Shown here in pieces: positions 1 through 7,048 of a stretch of 64,000 nucleotides of DNA; position 1 is the first letter of the stretch, and each line of letters starts with the position of its first letter. This DNA comes from Sphingobacteriales bacterium (GTDB lineage Bacteria > Bacteroidota > Bacteroidia > Chitinophagales > LD1): contig JADFDM010000002.1 in the NCBI GenBank assembly GCA_018262795.1, positions 186,001 to 250,000 on the forward strand, written 5' to 3'. The position numbers and the translations under genes were made by a program. The notes below the pieces were generated by a model, which saw nothing but the letters and a program-made list of their open reading frames with translations, made no database searches and was not told where the DNA came from.

Positions 1-545
1 GATAGAGACAAACGAACATCCCGGGCTTTAGCCCTGATAGTGCTCAAAGTCATGGCTAAAGCCGATACGATAGGTTGCGTTTCTCTCCGCCATAAATGAC
101 GGAGTTAATTATTCCCTATCGGTCGAAGTTTCAAGGGTCGAAACATCCAGCAGGTGAAGCCCCGATCTGACAAAAAACAATGAACCACTAAGCACACCAG
201 GAATGCACGATGAACACAAGAGAAACTCATCGTGCGCTTTGTGCATCCCCCCTTTGTGACCTTTGTGGTAAAAGCATTGGGGCGTTATGAGTTAACCGTC
301 TGTTGGCAAAGACCTATCATCTATGCTTTAGGAGGATGAAGCGCGCCATCGTAATTCGATATGTTCGACATTCAGTAGTCGGTATTCGATTAACTCCGGC
401 CTTTAGGCTGGAGATAGAGCCAAACGACCACCTCGGGCTTTAGCCCTGATGGCGCTCAAAGTCATGGCTAAAGCCAATACGATAGGTTGCGTTTCTCTCC
501 GCCATAAATGACGGAGTTAATTATTCCCTATGGGGAGAAGTTTCA
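1..545. repeat. Palindrome-rich direct repeat, two copies (1-134 and 413-545)
   Basis: Two nearly identical copies of about 134 bp lie 412 bp apart; the first is cut by the window start. Each contains several short inverted repeats: GGGCTTTAGCCC, GGCTAAAGCC, and CTCCG/CGGAG around CCATAAATGA. A further small palindrome, CTCCGGCCTTTAGGCTGGAG, precedes copy 2. The 270 bp between them hold no convincing gene, but 185-275 resemble the repeats that flank the egtBD genes near 41.6 and 44.3 kb. This looks like dispersed non-coding repeat sequence of REP or MITE type. Function is unknown. Confidence 0.75.
185..275. repeat. Dispersed repeat related to the egt-flanking repeats
   Basis: The segment contains CACTAAG, GATGAACACAAG, TCATCGTG, CTTTGTGCATCC and CTTTGTGACCTTTGTGGT in the same order as the repeats at 41521-41667 and 44199-44345, though it is more diverged. 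It is a third copy of the same dispersed element in this window. No coding potential was seen. Confidence 0.6.
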
Positions 546-561
546 ATAAATGATTCAAAAA

Positions 562-601
562 AAGAAAAAAGAAAAGCGACACGGAATGAATCGTGTCGCT
601 T
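562..601 (-). terminator. Rho-independent terminator of the 652-1053 gene
   Basis: A perfect 10-bp stem (AAGCGACACG/CGTGTCGCTT, 574-583 with 592-601) with an 8-nt loop is followed on the minus strand by a long T-rich tract. It lies about 50 bp after the stop of the minus-strand gene ending at 652. Confidence 0.85.
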
Positions 602-651
602 TCAGTTGTTTTTTAGGGGACGAAAGGAATCACTCCAATCGCCCCGTTTTC

Positions 652-1053
652 TTATTCCTGCTTTACACTCAAATTTGCTGAAGTGAGGTAAGCGCCTTTA
701 TCGTTATAAACTTTTACGCGGTACGTGCCGGGATTGTAAAAAGTAACTTTCTTCCAGGCAAAACTCCAATCGGGTTCTACAAACTGAGGCAGTTTTGAAA
801 TTTCAGATTCTTTGCCGTTATCATCCACAAAAAATATTCGGTACTCTACTCCTTCCGTGTTGAGTTTTTCATCTCCTTTTACCAATATCTTAACCGGATT
901 GCCCTCTTTTCCGGTACTAATACTGTTCGATGCGTTTTGCGCGGTTCCCTCCGTGCTTACTTCTTTACAAAAAGTAAGTGAGTATTGCGAAAAACCAATT
1001 TGACCCATTGCCATAAAAACGATTGCAAAAATTCCCTTTTTCATATAGTTCAA
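652..1053 (-). CDS. Small secreted protein, function unknown
   Basis: I do not recognise the family. The 133-residue product starts with a Lys-Lys pair and a hydrophobic stretch ending near GFSQ, a typical Bacteroidota signal peptide, so the mature protein of about 110 residues should be exported. The rest is hydrophilic and rich in beta-type sequence: a YRIFFVDDNGKE segment, then NPGTYRVKVYNDKGAYLTSANLSV, which resembles the final strands of an Ig-like or PKD-like domain. A second in-frame ATG three codons in (1044) gives a more usual MKKG start. A strong terminator follows. The upstream region has only a partial promoter box. Secretion is well supported; the role is unknown. Confidence 0.7.
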   Translation of the reverse strand: MNYMKKGIFAIVFMAMGQIGFSQYSLTFCKEVSTEGTAQNASNSISTGKEGNPVKILVKGDEKLNTEGVEYRIFFVDDNGKESEISKLPQFVEPDWSFAWKKVTFYNPGTYRVKVYNDKGAYLTSANLSVKQE

Positions 1054-1319
1054 TTTAGTGACGAAATTAATTGTGTGTGCGCCTTCCCGTAGGTCGGCTT
1101 TTAGCCTTCATCGTGTAGATAACCAATTAATTTCCTGATTTTGCTACACCCTGCTTGCTTCAAGTATATACGTGCATGGCAGAAAAAGTTTCACCTCCTT
1201 TAGCGGCTTTATTCCTGCGTTCTGATTATAAAGCAGTTAGTCAAGAAAGTTTGCGTTACTTTTTTTACAAAACAGTGACAAAGGGTTCATTTTATTCGCG
1301 CCTTAAACTACCCATACAC

Positions 1320-2402
1320 ATGCGCACCTCCGTTTACCTTGTCCTCCTTACCTTGCTTTTTACAGTATTAAACAACCCCATCACCGCCTCCTCCTCCGAA
1401 GCATCATCTGCCGCTGATAGCAGCGCTATACATTTTGCGCAGGAGGGGCATTTGAAAAACGTCCGCCAGTTATCTTTTGGCGGAGAAAATGCCGAAGCCT
1501 ATTGGAACTTTAGCGATACCCGCCTCACTTATCAGTACACGAATAAATCGAAAGGGGTGCTGTGCGATCAAATCTACCTGATGAATATTGCAGATACTAC
1601 CTCCTCACTTATCAGTACCGGCAAAGGGAGAACTACCTGTTCATTTTTCTTGCCGGGTGATTCACAAATTCTATATGCCTCCACTCATTTAAAAATGGAT
1701 AGCTGCCCACCGGAGCCGGGGCATGAACACGGAAAGTATCTGTGGCCGCTTTATCCCGAATACGAAATCTTTATTGCCGACCTGAAAGGGAATATTGTAA
1801 AACAACTCACTCACAATCATTACTATGACGCAGAGGCCGTAGTTTCTCCAAAGGGCGATAAAATTCTTTTTACCTCTGACCGCAGTGGCGACTTGGAACT
1901 TTATACCATGAACTTAGATGGCAGCGATGTAAAGCAAATTACCAATGAATTGGGCTACGATGGTGGAGGCAACTTTTCGCCCGATGGTTCTCAAATTGTT
2001 TGGCGGGCATCGCAGTTCACCAGCGATTCGGATAGAGCTGAATATAAAAGCTACCTGAAAAAGCATTTAGTTTCACCCTTAAAAATGGAATTGTTTATTG
2101 CCAATGTGGACGGCAGCAATCGCAGGCAACTCACCAATTTAGGAGGGGCTAACTGGGCTCCGTTTTTTCATCCTTCCGGCAAGAAAATAATTTTCTCTTC
2201 CAATCACGTGACCAAGGCCATCCCTTTCAATATGTATATGATCAACACAGATGGCACCGGCTTAGAGCAGATTACTTTTGACAAAGTGTTCGATTCTTTC
2301 CCCATGTTTTCAAATGATGGAAAGAAACTGGCATGGAGCAGTAATCGAAATAACGGGGGCACGAGAGAAACAAATATTTTCATTGCCGATTGGGTGGAGT
2401 AG
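1320..2402 (+). CDS. Secreted TolB-like (PD40) beta-propeller protein
   Basis: A 360-residue exported protein made of WD40-like PD40 blades. Repeated motifs are visible: SPKGDKILFTSDRSGD, MNLDGSDVKQIT, FSPDGSQIVW, ANVDGSNRRQLT, HPSGKKIIFSSN, NTDGTGLEQIT and SNDGKKLAWSSN. These are typical of TolB-family propellers. The ATG at 1320 is preferred to a frame opening at 1155, because it directly begins a signal peptide (MRTSVYLVLLTLL...), while the 55 upstream residues look non-coding. In Bacteroidota such proteins are often periplasmic or surface scaffolds, or the propeller half of peptidases, but no peptidase domain is attached here. No tol/pal genes are adjacent, so a Tol role is not implied. 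Confidence 0.85.
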   Translation: MRTSVYLVLLTLLFTVLNNPITASSSEASSAADSSAIHFAQEGHLKNVRQLSFGGENAEAYWNFSDTRLTYQYTNKSKGVLCDQIYLMNIADTTSSLISTGKGRTTCSFFLPGDSQILYASTHLKMDSCPPEPGHEHGKYLWPLYPEYEIFIADLKGNIVKQLTHNHYYDAEAVVSPKGDKILFTSDRSGDLELYTMNLDGSDVKQITNELGYDGGGNFSPDGSQIVWRASQFTSDSDRAEYKSYLKKHLVSPLKMELFIANVDGSNRRQLTNLGGANWAPFFHPSGKKIIFSSNHVTKAIPFNMYMINTDGTGLEQITFDKVFDSFPMFSNDGKKLAWSSNRNNGGTRETNIFIADWVE

Positions 2403-2770
2403 CTAACAATTTTTTCTGCGTATGCTCCTCCCATCGTTGCTTTCTCTTTCTTGCTTCCCCTCTTTTTACTCATACTAACTCAGCGGTTCACATCGCTCAA
2501 TCCCCTATCGCTTTCTTATACTTTTGCTGCTATAAGTAGCAGCAGCCGACTTTTGGGGTTTAAAATCTTAGTTAAAATTCTCTGCTTATGAATTGTTTGC
2601 GAAGGGCTTTTTGTTTTAGTTGCGAACAAACCTATCTTCACGCGGCACAACCCATCAGCATTCGAGATTTATGTGCCAAATCTTACACCATTATTTACCA
2701 ATACCGATGTACTAAATAATGAATATTGAGCAGCCATTCACCAATAACGATTAACGGATAACTAACAACT
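2403..2770. other. Intergenic region, 368 bp
   Basis: No open frame with coding character, RNA gene or strong terminator was recognised. The last 80 bp are AT-rich and lead into the DoxX-family gene. Confidence 0.5.
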
Positions 2771-4186
2771 ATGACAGTATATACCATCTTCGGAATGATA
2801 GGTGCCATTGCTTTCGCGCTCACATTGCTGCGCTATTTCATTTCTAAACCCTCTAACCTGCCAATAACATTCCTCCAATATTTTGTAGGGGCCTTGTTTA
2901 TCTTCTCCGGCTTTGTGAAGGCAGTAGATCCGCTGGGCACCAGTTACAAAATGCACGAATACTTTGAGGCCTTTGGAGCAGAAGGGCTACCCGGATTGTG
3001 GGAATGGATTTCACAGTTCTCTACGCTTTTCTCCATAGTCATGATCGCCTTAGAGTTATTTATCGGTCTGATGTTATTGATTGGTTGGAAGCCGCGCTTC
3101 ACCACCACCATTATTTGGTGGCTCACTTTGTTCTTTACACTGCTCACCGGCTATACCTTCCTATCCGGATATGGTATTACCAAACCCTTCTTATTACTTA
3201 GCGCGCTTTCACTTTTATTATTTGCTTTAGTTCCACTCTTTCATCTTCAGGCAAAGCGAAATAAGATGACTTGGATTGCTTTAGGGCTGCTGTTAGTACT
3301 TTTTCTTCTCACCCAATTCACCGGTCTTTTCTTTACCACCAAATTTACTGATACAGGAATGAAAGTAACCGACTGCGGTTGCTTTGGTGATTTCATAAAA
3401 CTGAAACCCTGGGAAACGTTCTACAAGGACGTGATATTAGATGTCATGATTCTGATATTGGTGCTGGGCGTTAAGCACGTTCGCCCCTTATTTAGTGAAA
3501 CCGGTCGCACCGGAATAGCCTTCATCTTTGGAGTCGCTTCGGTAGTGTTTTGTCTTTACAACACCTACATGGATTTGCCGATGATTGATTTCCGCCCTTA
3601 CAAAATAGGGAACGATATTGTGGAACTTCGCAAAGAGAAGCAACCGGCTAAGATGGAAATGGTGTTTGTGTACAAGAATAAAAGTACCGGTGAAGTGAAG
3701 GACTATTCGGTGAGTGATCTGAACGGACTAAATTATGACGAATGGGAATTTGTAGAGCGGAAAGATAAAGTGCTTGATCCGGGAATTCCCGCCAAAATCA
3801 ACAACCTGCGGATTGAAAATAATGAAGGGGAGGATATCACCGATGAGTTACTGGCCGATGATAATTACAGCATGATGGTGGTGGCGCACAATTTGAAAGA
3901 AACGCATACCGATGCTTTTAAACAACTCAATGAAATAGCCAAGGGCTGCGATAAGGCGGGAATAAAATTTTATGCAGTGGTGCTGAATGATGGGCATGTG
4001 GATGAATTCCGCCACGAGTATCAAACACCCTATCCGTTTTACAGTGCTGATGAAACTCCGCTTAAAACTATTTTGCGCTCTAACCCCGGGTTGGTATTGT
4101 TGAAACATGGTGTGGTGGTAAATAAATGGCATTACCGCCATCTGCCTACTTTTGAGCAGTTAAACAAAGAGTATTTCAAAAAGTAA
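2771..4186 (+). CDS. DoxX/MauE-like membrane protein with C-terminal thioredoxin-like domain
   Basis: A 471-residue protein. About 320 N-terminal residues form several membrane helices with a DoxX-type segment (FSGFVKAVDPLGTSYK) followed by paired helices. A conserved DCGCFGD motif near residue 203 resembles the cysteine motif of MauE/DoxX-related proteins that handle redox partners. The C-terminal 150 residues are soluble and look thioredoxin-like in pattern but have no CxxC active site. The architecture matches a Bacteroidota family annotated as 'BT_3928 family' (from memory). The substrate is unknown; a part in disulfide or respiratory redox chemistry is inference. The permease gene starts 18 bp downstream, so co-transcription is likely. 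Confidence 0.75.
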   Translation: MTVYTIFGMIGAIAFALTLLRYFISKPSNLPITFLQYFVGALFIFSGFVKAVDPLGTSYKMHEYFEAFGAEGLPGLWEWISQFSTLFSIVMIALELFIGLMLLIGWKPRFTTTIIWWLTLFFTLLTGYTFLSGYGITKPFLLLSALSLLLFALVPLFHLQAKRNKMTWIALGLLLVLFLLTQFTGLFFTTKFTDTGMKVTDCGCFGDFIKLKPWETFYKDVILDVMILILVLGVKHVRPLFSETGRTGIAFIFGVASVVFCLYNTYMDLPMIDFRPYKIGNDIVELRKEKQPAKMEMVFVYKNKSTGEVKDYSVSDLNGLNYDEWEFVERKDKVLDPGIPAKINNLRIENNEGEDITDELLADDNYSMMVVAHNLKETHTDAFKQLNEIAKGCDKAGIKFYAVVLNDGHVDEFRHEYQTPYPFYSADETPLKTILRSNPGLVLLKHGVVVNKWHYRHLPTFEQLNKEYFKK

Positions 4187-4204
4187 ACCGCTCGCTGCCT
4201 CTCT

Positions 4205-5287
4205 ATGAACATTCTGAAATTCATCATCAAGCGACTCTTCAGCGGACTTCTGGTAATGTTCGGAGTAGTAGTGGTTATTTTCGTACTGTTTAATGTGCTA
4301 CCGGTCAACTCTGCCCGAATGACTTTAGGGCAGCGAGCCGATACCGCTTCCATAGCCGCTATTGAAAAAGAGTTTAGGCTTGACCTTCCGTGGTATTACC
4401 GCATGATGCTTTACTTCAACGATGTTTCTCCTATTTCGCTCAACAACCAGCAGGACGAAGACGCTCCCTCCCATCTAAAACCGGAAGAAGTAAACTTTAC
4501 TCAGTTGTTTCATGTAGGAGCCGTTTCAGTGGTCATAAAAGCACCGTACTTGGGCAAGTCTCTGCAAACTCGCAGAAAGGTGAGCGAAGTGCTGAGTGAA
4601 AAAATATATCCCACCTTTATGTTGGCCATCACCGCCATGTTTATGGCTTCTGTCATAGGTATTGTGCTGGGAGTAATTGCCGCCATCAAACAATACACTG
4701 TTTGGGACAACTCCATTTTAGTGCTTTCCACCTTTGGTATATCACAACCCTCCTATTTCTCCGGCATTATTCTGGCGATGGTATTCGGCTATTACCTCAG
4801 CGACTGGACCGGGCTAAATGTGCGCGGCTCCCTCACCGATATTGATTTTAATGGCGATGTGGTTACCCTCTGGAAAAACCTATGGCTACCTATGGTTGCT
4901 CTCGGAGTTCGTCCTATCGCCATCATCACTCAGCTTACTCGAAGTGCCATGCTCGATGTGATGAGTCAGGATTACATCCGCACCGCTCGCGCAAAGGGGC
5001 TTAGTTATTACAGTGTAGTATTTAAGCATGGGTTGCGCAATGCCATGAACCCCGTAGTGACCTCTATTTCGGGTTGGCTGGCGGCTTTGCTCACTGGTGC
5101 CTTCTTCATTGAAAAGGTATTTGACTACAAAGGTCTCGGTTTGCAAACCATTGAGTCTTTACTCGCATTTGATTTTCCGGTAGTGATGGGTTCCGTGTTG
5201 TTCGTTGCCTTTGTGTTTGTAGTGATGAACATCTTCACCGATATTCTTTACTCTTTGCTCGATCCTCGCGTAACTGTGAATCACTGA
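4205..5287 (+). CDS. ABC transporter permease, OppB/DppB type
   Basis: A 360-residue inner-membrane permease of the peptide/nickel importer family. The N-terminus has the typical first helix (FIIKRLFSGLLVMFGVVVVI) and the early LP/N pattern of DppB. The cytoplasmic EAA loop appears as QDYIRTARAKGLS followed by VVFKHGLRNAMNPVVT, which contacts the ATPase. The C-terminus IFTDILYSLLDPRV is canonical. The companion permease and ATPases are not adjacent; an OppA-like binding protein is encoded at 9840-11456 on the other strand. The next gene, shikimate kinase, begins 3 bp after the stop, so the two are probably co-transcribed. Substrate specificity cannot be told from sequence. Confidence 0.92.
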   Translation: MNILKFIIKRLFSGLLVMFGVVVVIFVLFNVLPVNSARMTLGQRADTASIAAIEKEFRLDLPWYYRMMLYFNDVSPISLNNQQDEDAPSHLKPEEVNFTQLFHVGAVSVVIKAPYLGKSLQTRRKVSEVLSEKIYPTFMLAITAMFMASVIGIVLGVIAAIKQYTVWDNSILVLSTFGISQPSYFSGIILAMVFGYYLSDWTGLNVRGSLTDIDFNGDVVTLWKNLWLPMVALGVRPIAIITQLTRSAMLDVMSQDYIRTARAKGLSYYSVVFKHGLRNAMNPVVTSISGWLAALLTGAFFIEKVFDYKGLGLQTIESLLAFDFPVVMGSVLFVAFVFVVMNIFTDILYSLLDPRVTVNH

Positions 5288-5290
5288 GGA

Positions 5291-5809
5291 ATGCTTTCTA
5301 CTGTTTTTCTTGTTGGCTTTATGGGAGCTGGGAAAACCAGCATCGGCAAACGGTTAGCCCCCCGGCTTCAACTTGATTTTATTGATTTGGATGACGAAGT
5401 GGCTATGCGCTATGGAGTAGAAAAAGTGCAATGGTTGATAGAAGAGAAAGGCATTGGGGAGTTCCGAAATGCGGAAACAGAAACACTGAAAAGTCTTGCT
5501 GTTGCAGGTAAACTAATCGCTACCGGTGGAGGTACCCCCTGCTTTTCGGATAACATGGAATGGATGAAAGCGCAAGGATTGGTAGTGTATATAAGTATAG
5601 ATGAAAAGACCTTACTGCATCGTTTACTACAAACCCGTCTCGAAGAACGCCCTTTGCTAAGGGGAATGGATGAAAATGCGCTACGCGATTTTATTCATCA
5701 AACACTGGAGGCGCGCCTTCCATTTTACGAACAGGCATCGCTCACTTATTATCCATTAAAACAAAAACCTGAAGAATTAGTAGAGATGATTCGCTCAACA
5801 ATTTCATAA
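5291..5809 (+). CDS. aroK: Shikimate kinase
   Basis: A 172-residue cytoplasmic enzyme that phosphorylates shikimate at O3 with ATP in the chorismate pathway. The Walker A loop is GFMGAGKTS near residues 9-17. The shikimate-binding DLDDEV follows. The FRNAETETL segment matches FR.xE, TGGGTP matches the glycine-rich substrate loop, and EERPLL with the arginine of the lid domain is near residue 120. Length is normal for AroK. It starts 3 bp after the permease gene. Confidence 0.95.
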   Translation: MLSTVFLVGFMGAGKTSIGKRLAPRLQLDFIDLDDEVAMRYGVEKVQWLIEEKGIGEFRNAETETLKSLAVAGKLIATGGGTPCFSDNMEWMKAQGLVVYISIDEKTLLHRLLQTRLEERPLLRGMDENALRDFIHQTLEARLPFYEQASLTYYPLKQKPEELVEMIRSTIS

Positions 5810-5961
5810 TTCAGAATGAGTTAGGTATTGCAATACAGGAATAGAACTCAACCAAAGAAAATTATTCTTCTAATTAGAAATCGTCTTATAAAAAGACTTG
5901 CCCAAGGTCTCTTTTCCAACAATCATTTCTAATTATATTGGCGCACTTAAACCAACTACTA

Positions 5962-6444
5962 ATGAAACAACTTAAATGGATTTTACCTCTCGCTTTTTTA
6001 GCCATCCTGTTAGGAGGCTGCCCTTACAGCAGCGATGTACCTATTGATTCTCCCTCTGTAAAAGTAGATGAGCGACTGTTGGGAAAATGGGAGCCGAAAA
6101 CTTCAGAAAGTGAATATACCGTCACCAAGTCTGATGATTACACTTTTCACATCTCAAAAAAATCGAAAAAGTCAGATGACAACACTACTTACACTGCTTA
6201 TCTGAGTAATGTGGGAGGGGACCAGTTTCTAAACCTACGGGAAGATGGGCAAAGTTCAAAGTCTTACTTCTTCTATAAATTAAAGTTAAGCCCTACGGGG
6301 ATGAAAGCCACGCTGATTCCCGTAACAGAAAATATTGATGAGAAATTTGAAACCTCGGCTGAGTTGAAGGCATTCATTGAAAAGAATAAAAACCTAAGTT
6401 TCTTTTTCGATAAAACCGAAGACGATTACATAAAATCGGAATAA
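5962..6444 (+). CDS. Lipoprotein, function unknown
   Basis: A 160-residue protein. The chosen ATG at 5962 gives a short basic start, a hydrophobic core and the lipobox LLGG-C, so it should be a lipoprotein. A TTG eight codons upstream is less likely. The mature part begins with a Ser/Pro-rich linker, then LLGKWEPK and several short beta strands ending with a Lys/Glu-rich helix. LLGKW followed by beta strands recalls lipocalin-like 'LxGxW' lipoproteins of Bacteroidota, but this is only a fold-level guess. It converges with the WYL gene, whose terminator lies between them. Confidence 0.75.
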   Translation: MKQLKWILPLAFLAILLGGCPYSSDVPIDSPSVKVDERLLGKWEPKTSESEYTVTKSDDYTFHISKKSKKSDDNTTYTAYLSNVGGDQFLNLREDGQSSKSYFFYKLKLSPTGMKATLIPVTENIDEKFETSAELKAFIEKNKNLSFFFDKTEDDYIKSE

Positions 6445-6457
6445 AGGAACCGCCTAT

Positions 6458-6484
6458 AAATAAAAAATCCCGCTAAGAGCGGGA
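6458..6484 (-). terminator. Terminator of the WYL-domain gene
   Basis: A 7-bp stem TCCCGCT/AGCGGGA (6468-6474 with 6478-6484) and 3-nt loop are followed on the minus strand by TTTTTTA. It lies 32 bp after the stop of the minus-strand gene at 6516 and in the opposite orientation to the lipoprotein gene ending at 6444. Confidence 0.75.
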
Positions 6485-6515
6485 CCCTCTCTCACGAGGT
6501 TAGTGTGTCTTTAAT

Positions 6516-6884
6516 TTAAGATTCATCTGCGTATTCATCGCTAAATGGGGCAGAGTCATCTTGAAAGTCGTTCACATTAAAATCCGGTCTTTTAATGAAT
6601 TCCTCTTGCGTTAGTTTAATCAGATTTAAACGATCTAAGCGAAAGGAGCGATATTCATTTCGTAGGTGACAGAAGGCGACTAAATGCCGCTTGCGGTCTT
6701 TGTAAACAATGGCCATCGGTTCGATGTTTCGGTGGGTTACTCCTTTCTCCCGTGAATCGTATTCTATACTGCTGAGTTTGCAGTTATCAATGGCGTTGTT
6801 GATGGTGCTCAGTAGGTTGGGGGAGTAATGCATTTGTTTTCTCTGCATTGAAGAATTCCTATTGTAAGTAGAGTTCTCGGTCAT
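6516..6884 (-). CDS. Stand-alone WYL-domain protein
   Basis: The 122-residue product is essentially one WYL domain. The core runs from LLSTINNAID to LIKLTQEEF, with NIEPMAIVYKDRKRHLVAFCHLRNEYRSFRLDRL matching the usual pattern EP..l.y.....YLvA.C.lR...R.FrldRi. WYL domains bind nucleic acid or small ligands and normally sit behind an HTH domain in bacterial transcription regulators. Here no HTH is present, and the N-terminus of about 20 residues is Asn/Ser-rich. The C-terminus is a short acidic tail. A partner supplying DNA binding, or a role as a ligand sensor, is possible. No CRISPR, phage-defence or DNA-damage genes are adjacent. Confidence 0.8.
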   Translation of the reverse strand: MTENSTYNRNSSMQRKQMHYSPNLLSTINNAIDNCKLSSIEYDSREKGVTHRNIEPMAIVYKDRKRHLVAFCHLRNEYRSFRLDRLNLIKLTQEEFIKRPDFNVNDFQDDSAPFSDEYADES

Positions 6885-7048
6885 GAGTTAAAGATTGTAG
6901 GTGTGACACGAAGATATGTTTTCACACATATCGAACAAAATTTTACCGCTATTTATTTTACGAAGTTTCCGCTAAAGCCTTTAGAGTGGTTGATTAAAAC
7001 CGTATTTACAAGTTCCAGTTTCCTTATGCTACTATACATTCAAATAAA

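Noticed and set aside
1155-1319. Upstream extension of the TolB-like protein
   Set aside because: The 55 residues look non-coding and would place the signal peptide inside the protein.
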